Part shown: positions 30,687 to 38,162 of the stretch, one piece after another
Numbering within the stretch: position 1 is the stretch's first letter
Layout: each line of letters begins with the position of its first letter
Source of the DNA: Neptunomonas japonica JAMM 1380
GTDB taxonomy: Bacteria; Pseudomonadota; Gammaproteobacteria; Pseudomonadales; Balneatricaceae
Assembly: GCF_016592555.1 (NCBI RefSeq)
Contig: NZ_AP014546.1
Location: 868,001-932,000, forward strand
Length of the DNA stretch: 64,000 nucleotides
Direction: 5' to 3'
The notes under the pieces: generated by a model
The model's input: the letters and a program-made list of their open reading frames with translations, nothing else
The model's database searches: none
Told to the model about the DNA's origin: nothing
Made by a program: the position numbers and the translations under genes

Positions 30687-31655
30687 ATGAAACAGTGCAT
30701 CTTAAAGGCAATAAGCGTTGCATTGCCTTTAGTTCTTAAAACAAAAGGTAAACAGCATTTATCAATACTGATTTACCACCGAGTGTTGCCTGAATATGAT
30801 TTTATGAGGCCATCAGAGCCAACGATAAAAGAGTTCGACTGGCAAATGTCGTTAGTTTCACGTTACTTTACTCCACTCTCATTAGCCCGGGCTTTAGAGT
30901 TAATGGATAGAGGCGAGTTACCTGAAAATGCTATATGTGTGACTTTCGACGATGGTTATGCCGACAATGAAAGCTGTGCTCTACCTATCCTTAAAAAATG
31001 GAAGATTCCTGCCACTGTATTTGTGTCTACCGGTTTTATAAATGGTGGCCGCATGTGGAATGACACAGTGGTGGAAACTATCAAGTGTGCTGGAGAGTAT
31101 ATTGATTTACGTAAAGTAGGTTTGGACGAATATGCATTTAAGGATTCTGAATCTAAAAGAACAGTCGCGCAAAAAATACTGACAGAAATTAAGCACCGAG
31201 AGGTGGGACAGAGAGCCGAGACCGTTGATTTTATAGAATCACTTGCAAAACAATCACTACCTAATGACCTTATGGCGACTGACCAACAGATTTTAAACCT
31301 AGATGCAGCGGGTGTCGAAATAGGTGGTCATACAGTTAATCATCCTATATTGGCAAAATTAAATGATGCGCGGGCAGAACAAGAAATAATCGACGGTAAA
31401 GTACATCTCGAATCTGTTCTTAGTAAGAAGTTAAGATATTTTGCGTACCCGAATGGGAAGCTCGGGGATGACTACTTGGAAAGTCAGGTCAGGATTGTAA
31501 AAGAGGCAGGGTTTGAAGCAGCTGTTTCGACTACGTGGGGAGTCTCCACGCGCAATAGTGATCGTTACCAACTTGCGCGCTTTACACCCTGGGATAAGAG
31601 TCCAGATAAATTTTTACTAAGATTGCTTCTAAATCAGAAGAGTGTGAAATTGTAG
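30687..31655 (+). CDS. Polysaccharide deacetylase family protein
   Basis: A NodB-domain protein, second deacetylase of the locus and distinct from the XrtA-type one at 19108. It has LSILIYHRVLPE at the N-terminus, the catalytic VTFDDGYADN near residue 95, the metal-binding GGHTVNHPIL and the RYFAYPNGK segment. The ATG at 30687 is preferred because an AGGTG ribosome binding site sits 9 bp upstream; a GTG at 30675 would add four residues. An N-terminal hydrophobic stretch could be a membrane anchor. It ends 6 bp from the convergent TPR gene. Confidence 0.86.
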   Translation: MKQCILKAISVALPLVLKTKGKQHLSILIYHRVLPEYDFMRPSEPTIKEFDWQMSLVSRYFTPLSLARALELMDRGELPENAICVTFDDGYADNESCALPILKKWKIPATVFVSTGFINGGRMWNDTVVETIKCAGEYIDLRKVGLDEYAFKDSESKRTVAQKILTEIKHREVGQRAETVDFIESLAKQSLPNDLMATDQQILNLDAAGVEIGGHTVNHPILAKLNDARAEQEIIDGKVHLESVLSKKLRYFAYPNGKLGDDYLESQVRIVKEAGFEAAVSTTWGVSTRNSDRYQLARFTPWDKSPDKFLLRLLLNQKSVKL

Positions 31656-31661
31656 TATGGA

Positions 31662-32366
31662 TTACCACTTACCGGCTTTTTCTAGTTTTCTTTTTAAGCC
31701 TTGTAATGGGAACTTATTATTATAAGCTTTTACTGCGTAGAGTTTAGCTTCTTCGTAGCGCTCCATTTCTAACAGCAACAATCCTAAGTTGTATTGGACT
31801 TGGGCGTTTTTTGGTACGATTTTTTCAGCTTGTTTGTACTGAATTAGTGCTTTATCTAATTTATCTAGCTTATGTAAGAGGATTCCGTAAAGCATTAAAG
31901 TAGTGGCATCTTCTGGAGAGAAGCTGATAGCTCTTTGCAGGTAGCATTCGACTGGGCTAATTTTTGCTGCTTTATACTTATTAATACCATGAAGTGTTCG
32001 TAATTTTATAGCTGTATTTAATGCGCGATGATGGTTCGGAAAGGCGCGCAACGTATAGTCTATGTCGCCATATAAGTTATGCTTTTGCTTGGCCCCTCCC
32101 TGTAAACTCTCTACATTTTGATTAAAATGAGCTCCTTCAACTAAACGTAAGGCTTCATGGTGTTTATTTCTCTTAGTGTAATCATAAGGGCCGTAGGCCT
32201 GTTTTTTTCCTTGACAGGAGATACCAGAAAAATCTTGTCCTATCCATGGAGCACTTAGGCCACTACTGTTAGCGCTGGTACTAGTTGCGAGTATTAAACT
32301 GCCAGTACATAATAATAATTTATAGTACTTAAAAGTATTTAAAAAAACATTGTTGTATGCTCCCGT
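31662..32366 (-). CDS. TPR-repeat secreted protein without a canonical start codon
   Basis: The open frame reads from 32366 down to 31662. It has a hydrophobic signal-like stretch (KLLLCTGSLILATSTSA), then a conserved-looking region (QAYGPYDYTKRNKHHE, GDIDYTLRAFPNHHRALN) and two to three TPR units in the last 90 residues (FSPEDATTLMLYGILLHKLD, PKNAQVQYNLGLLLLEMERY). The only standard start in frame is a TTG at 32051, inside the conserved region. No ATG, GTG or TTG precedes the signal-like stretch before the in-frame stop at 32367. Removing one base from the run of seven A (32341-32347, plus strand) would join an ATG at 32385 to this frame. It may be a pseudogene, a phase-variable gene, or carry a sequencing error. 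Confidence 0.6.
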   Translation of the reverse strand, partial: TGAYNNVFLNTFKYYKLLLCTGSLILATSTSANSSGLSAPWIGQDFSGISCQGKKQAYGPYDYTKRNKHHEALRLVEGAHFNQNVESLQGGAKQKHNLYGDIDYTLRAFPNHHRALNTAIKLRTLHGINKYKAAKISPVECYLQRAISFSPEDATTLMLYGILLHKLDKLDKALIQYKQAEKIVPKNAQVQYNLGLLLLEMERYEEAKLYAVKAYNNKFPLQGLKRKLEKAGKW

Positions 32367-32420
32367 TTACTTGCAATGTTATCATAAACACAAAGTATTT
32401 CTCAGGCAAATATTGTTTCT

Positions 32421-33740
32421 GTGAAGCATTTAAATAATTACAGAGAGTTCATAGTGATATATGTAAAAAAAATTAAAGAAATTATTTTTTGGTTTATGTA
32501 TAAATTTTTGCTAAAAATGGTTTCTAGTAATTACGATGAACCTGAGCTTAACTCTGATCTGCAAGAAAGTAGTAATGGAGTTGAGGAGAGCATATGGTTC
32601 TTTTGTTCAACAATTGGTGAGCTTAATGCATGCTCTTCATTTATAGATAAAAAATATGCTAAAACTAAGATAGTGTTTATAACGGATAGGATTTTTTATA
32701 AAGATTCTTTCTTGGATAAATATCCCAATGCTAGTGTTTTAGAAGTTAAAAGCGAAAGCTCAAATATAGAGTCAATTTTAAATAGATATTCTCCTCAAGA
32801 ATTTTATATATGCGAAATCCCCTGCTCTCCGAATGATGCGCCTTGTCGATTTCCATATGAAGTTCTTAGGGCTATTAAAAAATCAGGGGCTAAAATTTAT
32901 ATTATAAATGGCTGGCTATATCAATATGAACCAGCATGTATGCAAGATAAAATCGAGCGTTTTTTGTTTAGCCGTTATTACATTCAAATGTTTGACGGTA
33001 TTACAGTTCAAGCTGAATCAGTAAAGGATTTTCTGGTTGAGAAAGGTGCTGATAAAGATAGAATATGTGTGACAGGAAATATGAAGTTTGATGCTTTGTA
33101 TAACCAAAAAATATATACGAGAGATAATGTGAGTGAGTTTTTAATAAAACAACTTTCCAAAACTAAACATGTAGTTGTTGCTGGTTGTTTAATAAATGAA
33201 TTTGAGTACGAACAGGTAGCCAAAGCATTCTCGGAAGTGTTAATGGTTTTTCCTGATGCAGTTTTTGTATTTGCACCTAGGCATCCAGAGAAGCAAGATC
33301 AGCTAAATTTTATTGAAAAAATATTAAATGAGAATAATCTAACTTATGAATTTAAAAGCAAGATAACAAATCTTGTAGATTTCAATAAAAAAGTTCTGGT
33401 TCTTGATACATTAGGTGAACTTAAAGTATTTTATTCTGTGGGCGCTGTCTGTTATGTTGGGAGAGATCATAATATTTTGGAGCCATTGTTTTTAAATAAA
33501 AAAGTTATTGTTCCTGAAGGATGGAATAATCAGTACCCTAGTTATCCCGTCTTCGACATTGTTAACAAGAAGGGACTCGTTACTGTACATAAAGAAAAAG
33601 AGCTAGGAAATGATCTAATAACACTTATGCAAAGTGGCTCTCAAAATTTTGATATTAATAAAGCTCTTGTAGCTTTGAGCGGAGTAACGGAAAGAAATGA
33701 AAAATTTTTTAAATCCATCGATTCTGAAATTGGTAGTTGA
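32421..33740 (+). CDS. Kdo-transferase-like (WaaA/GT30-like) glycosyltransferase
   Basis: A 439-residue protein that I relate to WaaA (KdtA), although it lies in an EPS locus. The N-terminal domain has FFCSTIGELNACSSFI (WaaA-like GE-NA motif) and VTGNMKFDAL (TGNxKFD); the C-terminal domain has FAPRHPEKQDQL (APRHPE), DTLGELKVFYSVGAVCYVG and HNILEPLF (HNxLEP). These blocks line up in the order found in WaaA. The N-terminal hydrophobic segment (FIVIYVKKIKEIIFWFMYKFLL) is split and may anchor it in the membrane. The start is GTG. Its base composition is clearly AT-rich compared with the flanking housekeeping genes. Confidence 0.72.
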   Translation: MKHLNNYREFIVIYVKKIKEIIFWFMYKFLLKMVSSNYDEPELNSDLQESSNGVEESIWFFCSTIGELNACSSFIDKKYAKTKIVFITDRIFYKDSFLDKYPNASVLEVKSESSNIESILNRYSPQEFYICEIPCSPNDAPCRFPYEVLRAIKKSGAKIYIINGWLYQYEPACMQDKIERFLFSRYYIQMFDGITVQAESVKDFLVEKGADKDRICVTGNMKFDALYNQKIYTRDNVSEFLIKQLSKTKHVVVAGCLINEFEYEQVAKAFSEVLMVFPDAVFVFAPRHPEKQDQLNFIEKILNENNLTYEFKSKITNLVDFNKKVLVLDTLGELKVFYSVGAVCYVGRDHNILEPLFLNKKVIVPEGWNNQYPSYPVFDIVNKKGLVTVHKEKELGNDLITLMQSGSQNFDINKALVALSGVTERNEKFFKSIDSEIGS

Positions 33741-33743
33741 TTT

Positions 33744-35171
33744 GTGAGTACGTTTAAAAAATCATTAATATTGTCGTTTGTGCAAAAGTACAGTGAGCTT
33801 TTGATTGGGTTTATAGCAAGTATTATTTTAGCTCGTTTATTAATGCCTGAAGAAGTTGGATTATACTCTATCGTAGCGACTATTATTGTGGTTGCTCACA
33901 TGATTCGTGATTTTGGAGTATCTTCATATATCGTACAGGAAGATGATTTAGACGATCAAAAGCTAATATCAGCATTTCTAGTCACATGTTTTTGGTCATA
34001 CTCAATAGCTTTAATTCTTTATACTAATTCAACAAATATTGCGGTTTTTTTTAATCGAAATGAAATCGTATCCATTTTGAATCATGTGATTATAAATTTT
34101 TTAATTATACCTTTCGGATCTGTTTCATTAAGTTTACTCCGTAAAGAAATGAATTTTTCTGCTTTGTTAAAAGTTAATTTAATCTCGGCATTATTTGGAG
34201 CGATAGTGTCTGTAGGAATGGCATTTTCAGGTTATAGCTATATGAGCTTGGTCTGGGGGAGTATAGCGACAACGGCTATGACAGTTTTATTAAGTAGCTT
34301 CTTCAGGCGAGAAATTTCTATTGTTGTTCCAAGTTTGGCGAGCATTAAAAATGTTTTTATATTCGGCTCAAAATCATCATATATACATATATTGTTTGTT
34401 TCCGTAGCTCAACTACCAGAGATTTTAATTGGAAAATTTTTTGGTATGGCTAATGTCGGTTTATATAGCCGTGCAAATGGCCTAGTAAAGTTATTTCATA
34501 TGGGAGTGATGCAGGGCATTATCCCAGTATTATTGCCGCATTTGGTTAATAGAATGAAAGAAAAAGGTGACGTTAAGGCAGAATATTTTAAAAGTATAGA
34601 TTTTATTTGTACAATATCTTGGCCGTTCTTTATTTTTTTGGCATTAATGAGCGAGGAAATTATAGAAACATTATATGGTGTTTCATGGGTGTCCGCAGCG
34701 CCATTGGTTATATGGCTTTCTTTATCCGCTGCTGTTGGAAGTGTATATTCAATTAATACACATTTTTTTGTAGCAGTAAAAAGTATTGATTTAGATGTGA
34801 GGAATCAGTCTGTTTCTCAAATATTTTCTATTATTGTAATGGTAGTAGCATCTTTTTATGGGTTATACCCATTATTATTCAGCATTGTTATAAGTAAGAT
34901 TTTTTCACTTTTAGTTTCAGTATATTATTTATGTAAAGCTATTAATTTTCAATACTCAGATATATTGAAAAATTTAAGAAAGGCTGGTGTGGTTTCTCTT
35001 ACTTGTTTTGTTTTTTTATATTACGTAAAGAGTATTGCCTTTTTGGATAGTTCGAACCTCTTTATACAATTGTCAATAATTGGTGCTTTGTTTTCTATTG
35101 TATGGATAGCTTCTTTGATAATAGTTAAATCTGAAATTATAAATTTTTTCAAAAAAAATGATAATGTATAA
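33744..35171 (+). CDS. Wzx-type polysaccharide flippase (MOP family)
   Basis: A 475-residue polytopic inner-membrane protein with about 12-14 hydrophobic segments and the N-terminal LLIGFIASIILARLLMPEEVGLYS region typical of the polysaccharide-transporter branch of the MOP superfamily; only the FIASIILARLL and MPEEVGLYS pieces are quoted for recognition. It probably flips undecaprenyl-linked repeat units to the periplasm. Start GTG, 3 bp after the preceding gene. It is AT-rich like its neighbour and converges on the pyruvyltransferase gene across a short inverted repeat. Confidence 0.85.
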   Translation: MSTFKKSLILSFVQKYSELLIGFIASIILARLLMPEEVGLYSIVATIIVVAHMIRDFGVSSYIVQEDDLDDQKLISAFLVTCFWSYSIALILYTNSTNIAVFFNRNEIVSILNHVIINFLIIPFGSVSLSLLRKEMNFSALLKVNLISALFGAIVSVGMAFSGYSYMSLVWGSIATTAMTVLLSSFFRREISIVVPSLASIKNVFIFGSKSSYIHILFVSVAQLPEILIGKFFGMANVGLYSRANGLVKLFHMGVMQGIIPVLLPHLVNRMKEKGDVKAEYFKSIDFICTISWPFFIFLALMSEEIIETLYGVSWVSAAPLVIWLSLSAAVGSVYSINTHFFVAVKSIDLDVRNQSVSQIFSIIVMVVASFYGLYPLLFSIVISKIFSLLVSVYYLCKAINFQYSDILKNLRKAGVVSLTCFVFLYYVKSIAFLDSSNLFIQLSIIGALFSIVWIASLIIVKSEIINFFKKNDNV

Positions 35172-35190
35172 GGAGGGAGCAACTCCTTAT
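35168..35190. terminator. Inverted repeat between convergent genes
   Basis: Eight-base perfect stem ATAAGGAG / CTCCTTAT with a seven-base loop, overlapping the flippase stop codon. The T-tract after it is weak on the plus strand, so terminator function is plausible but unproven. Confidence 0.5.
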
Positions 35191-35199
35191 ACCTGTTTT

Positions 35200-36213
35200 C
35201 TAAAGATATCTTTTTAAGATCCTTTTTATTTTTTGTGATTTGTTTTCACTTCTAGGTTCAATTTTAGATAGTGTTTTTAAAAAAATAATTTGATCATGCT
35301 TAGCTCTTACTAGGTTTCTATCCTTAATAGCTATTGTTAATGATTTATAATACTCATAATTGCTTTTAAGTAATACTATTGCATTTTCTAAAGCCTGCGT
35401 GTTGTTAAGAGGAACACATAATTCGGGGATGCTGTTTTCAGAAAACAAATTTTTTGTTTTGTTGTGATAATCAAAGCCTATAATAGGTATCTCGGCTCTA
35501 ATACTTACTAATAATGCATGGAACCTCATAGCAATAGTTGCTGAGGAGTGCCTTAGGCAGCTTATATCAAATGATTCAGGAGTATTTTGGTACCCTAGAG
35601 ACTCTGAAAGTTCATAATCTTGAATAGATGCCTGTGATTCATGCCGAGCTGAACCAAAATAGAAGGGGAAAGGTTGTACTGTTTTATAGTGTTCATTGAT
35701 TTTATTATTAAGTGAGTTTACATCCCATTCAGAGCCATCCCAAGGTCTTAAGTTGAGCGATACTGCACTCATGTCAATATCATCTGCTTTTGGAATATGA
35801 TGTTTTGACCACCAATATAAGTCAGTCCCTACAATAATTCTATCGTCACCAATTATTTCTTTTGATTGACTATCCCTGACATGAAAATATGTAGCTATAT
35901 CCAATAAATACTTTGTTTCCTCTTGAATCTTTTTATCGCTGTTCTTTGCTGATATTCCGAGAACGACTAAAGGGGTTTTAAGTTTCTTTGAGAGTTCTTT
36001 TCCATGTTGAAAAAAGCTATAATTTGGCCAGATGCTTCCACCTCCTACAACTATGAGGTCAACTGAGTTCATTATGTCGATACCAGGGAACCATGAGGTG
36101 AACATTAAATCGTGATCTTTGAAAATTTGGCACATTGATAGCTGCAGTAAATCGTCCCCTGCGTTTAACTTTCCATAGTATCCTATGATTATTATCTTAA
36201 GCTTTTCTTTCAT
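35200..36213 (-). CDS. Polysaccharide pyruvyl transferase family protein
   Basis: A 337-residue protein of the CsaB/WcaK pyruvyltransferase family, which adds pyruvate ketals to sugars of exopolysaccharides and cell-wall glycans. Recognisable pieces are IIGYYGKLNAGDDLLQLSM (the family NxGDxLL loop), DLIVVGGGSIWPN and LRHSSATIAMRFHALLVSI with the conserved R-H near the C-terminus. It is transcribed toward the flippase and separated from the acyltransferase upstream by 66 bp. Its function on the local glycan is inferred from family membership. Confidence 0.8.
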   Translation of the reverse strand: MKEKLKIIIIGYYGKLNAGDDLLQLSMCQIFKDHDLMFTSWFPGIDIMNSVDLIVVGGGSIWPNYSFFQHGKELSKKLKTPLVVLGISAKNSDKKIQEETKYLLDIATYFHVRDSQSKEIIGDDRIIVGTDLYWWSKHHIPKADDIDMSAVSLNLRPWDGSEWDVNSLNNKINEHYKTVQPFPFYFGSARHESQASIQDYELSESLGYQNTPESFDISCLRHSSATIAMRFHALLVSIRAEIPIIGFDYHNKTKNLFSENSIPELCVPLNNTQALENAIVLLKSNYEYYKSLTIAIKDRNLVRAKHDQIIFLKTLSKIEPRSENKSQKIKRILKRYL

Positions 36214-36279
36214 AATAACTCTTTTAATTTAGGTAGCTGATACTTATAAACTAAGGCGGACTTTATCTGCTGACTGTCC

Positions 36280-37269
36280 TTATTTTGTGTATTTTCGAAT
36301 GCTCAACATGATAGGCTTTTCAATGTGCTTACTGATAGTGCTAGCTATTAATAGGCACGTTGTTAGTGCTATTAATATGCTAACCGTACTGGGCAAGCCG
36401 TTTTCATTAAGTGTATAAATTATTTTAAAACCAATCATCTGGTGTACTAAATAAAGTGTATACGAGATGCTTCCGAGCCATATCAGAGGCTTCTGTTTTA
36501 TAAAACTTAACCTATCATTGATCGCAAGTGCAAACAATATAAAGAATGAAGTACAAAATGCACTGCTGATCACATCGCCTGTAATGAGTTCTGCTGCTAA
36601 GCAGGATAGTAAAATTATCAATTTGTATAAAGAGAAGCCTTCTTCCTTCCATTTATAAAAATAAATTCCAGCAATAAATAAGTGGGTGAATTGCAAAACA
36701 AAAAATGTTTGTATACGCCAAGGCACATCAATGTTAGCGTTTAGTAAATAGTAAGTAGTAATCATGGCGCTAAGCCATAGTGGTGCTATAAAATTTATGT
36801 TTTTCAATCTAGAAGTTAAGAACAAAAATAACATAACGAAATAGAAATTTAACTCCCATGCTAAACTCCAGTAAACACCATCTACTGCTGGAACATAGAA
36901 GAATGCTTGGAGCATCGTTAAGTTCACTATGAGCTGTGAAAAAGTCAGGCTTTGATTTGGTAGGGGAGAGAGATAGCCTAGTGTAAATGTGAGTAATACA
37001 GCAGCCCAGTAGGCCGGATAGAGTCTTGAAAGACGTGAAACACTAAAGTCTTTCCAGGACTGGCATTTTTCTAATGTCATGAATATTACAAAGCCCGAGA
37101 TTATGAAAAAGAATTGCACGCCTAAATGCCCCCAGGGTATTGAGAAGGCCGTGGGAGTTGTATGTTGGTATACTTGCTCATATCTTGTTGTATAGTGGAA
37201 TAAGACAACACTCAGCGCCGCTAGGCCTCTAAATACATCTAATTCTTCAAATCTATTATTTTTTGTCAT
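36280..37269 (-). CDS. Acyltransferase 3 (OafA-like) membrane protein
   Basis: A 329-residue integral membrane protein with about ten hydrophobic segments. The N-terminus carries DVFRGLAALSVVLFHYTTRY, containing the conserved Arg and His of the acyltransferase 3 family, and the FFIISGFVIFMTLEK segment follows. The family acetylates or acylates surface sugars such as O-antigen or EPS from a cytoplasmic acyl donor. It is 1 bp away from the SGNH hydrolase stop, so the two are an operon; acyltransferase 3 proteins often work with or are fused to SGNH domains. Confidence 0.88.
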   Translation of the reverse strand: MTKNNRFEELDVFRGLAALSVVLFHYTTRYEQVYQHTTPTAFSIPWGHLGVQFFFIISGFVIFMTLEKCQSWKDFSVSRLSRLYPAYWAAVLLTFTLGYLSPLPNQSLTFSQLIVNLTMLQAFFYVPAVDGVYWSLAWELNFYFVMLFLFLTSRLKNINFIAPLWLSAMITTYYLLNANIDVPWRIQTFFVLQFTHLFIAGIYFYKWKEEGFSLYKLIILLSCLAAELITGDVISSAFCTSFFILFALAINDRLSFIKQKPLIWLGSISYTLYLVHQMIGFKIIYTLNENGLPSTVSILIALTTCLLIASTISKHIEKPIMLSIRKYTK

Positions 37270-37270
37270 T

Positions 37271-37966
37271 TTAAATTACTTGAGAAAGTATTGATTTTAA
37301 AGTTGAGTAGCCGCTTTCATTTAAATGGACTCCATCACCTGAATGATACTCACTCTTCAATTGCTGTTTCGAATTAATAAGGCTCTGATAGTTATCGATA
37401 AATGTACAATTTTCTTTTGTTTTACAAATAGCTTTATATTCTTTATTAGTAGCAGCTATTGTTTTGTTTATTTTTTTTGTCTTAGACTCATCAACAGGCA
37501 AAATAGCTAAGAGAAATATGGATACGTCTGCATTAATTAAATTTAGAATACGCTCAACATTCTTCACTGTGTTTGTGAATCCTTGCTGAATATCATTAAC
37601 GCCAATTTCGATGATTATTTTATCAGCCTGTTTTATTGATTCCATAGTGGTGATTCTAGAGAGAAGGTTTTCAGATGTATCCCCTCCTAGCCCAAAATTG
37701 ACTGATTTATTTGAAATGTCAGATACAGACATTCCTTGAGTTATGCTATCGCCTAAAAATAGAACCGATCCTGATGTTGTATTTTTGTCTACACGTCTTA
37801 AGTGTGCCTGCATCTCCACTTGGAATGCTGTCAAAACCGGCTGCCCTTTACTCGTTATTGTTTTAGCGCTCAGTAATTGAGCAATACTGGCTTTAGGGAT
37901 CATTATAAGAATTATTATTGTTGTTATAATTGAATATAGTGTTAATAGTTTCTTGTGATTTTTCAT
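37271..37966 (-). CDS. Secreted SGNH/GDSL hydrolase
   Basis: A 231-residue periplasmic or secreted SGNH esterase-like protein. It has a hydrophobic signal/anchor (about residues 10-30), block I FLGDSITQG with Ser74, block II with GLGGDTSENLL (Gly), block III IEIGVNDIQQG (Asn) and block V SGDGVHLNESGY with Asp211 and His214. A full catalytic set is therefore present. It is the upstream partner of the acyltransferase 3 gene; together they could acylate a periplasmic sugar, or it could act alone as a deacetylase. Confidence 0.87.
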   Translation of the reverse strand: MKNHKKLLTLYSIITTIIILIMIPKASIAQLLSAKTITSKGQPVLTAFQVEMQAHLRRVDKNTTSGSVLFLGDSITQGMSVSDISNKSVNFGLGGDTSENLLSRITTMESIKQADKIIIEIGVNDIQQGFTNTVKNVERILNLINADVSIFLLAILPVDESKTKKINKTIAATNKEYKAICKTKENCTFIDNYQSLINSKQQLKSEYHSGDGVHLNESGYSTLKSILSQVI

Positions 37967-38162
37967 AGATAGTTTTGTATTTTAGCTTATATTCAGGGTA
38001 GCAGAGTTAGTGTGAGTATTCTTTTATCTTCCATCATTAATTAAGTACTTGTCTTTATCTTTGTCAGTATCTATTGTTCGGTTACGAATCATAGTTGAAA
38101 TGTTATGATTTGCCACTGATCGATAGTTTACATGTTACTGTTACTTAAGAGTGATCTATTTA

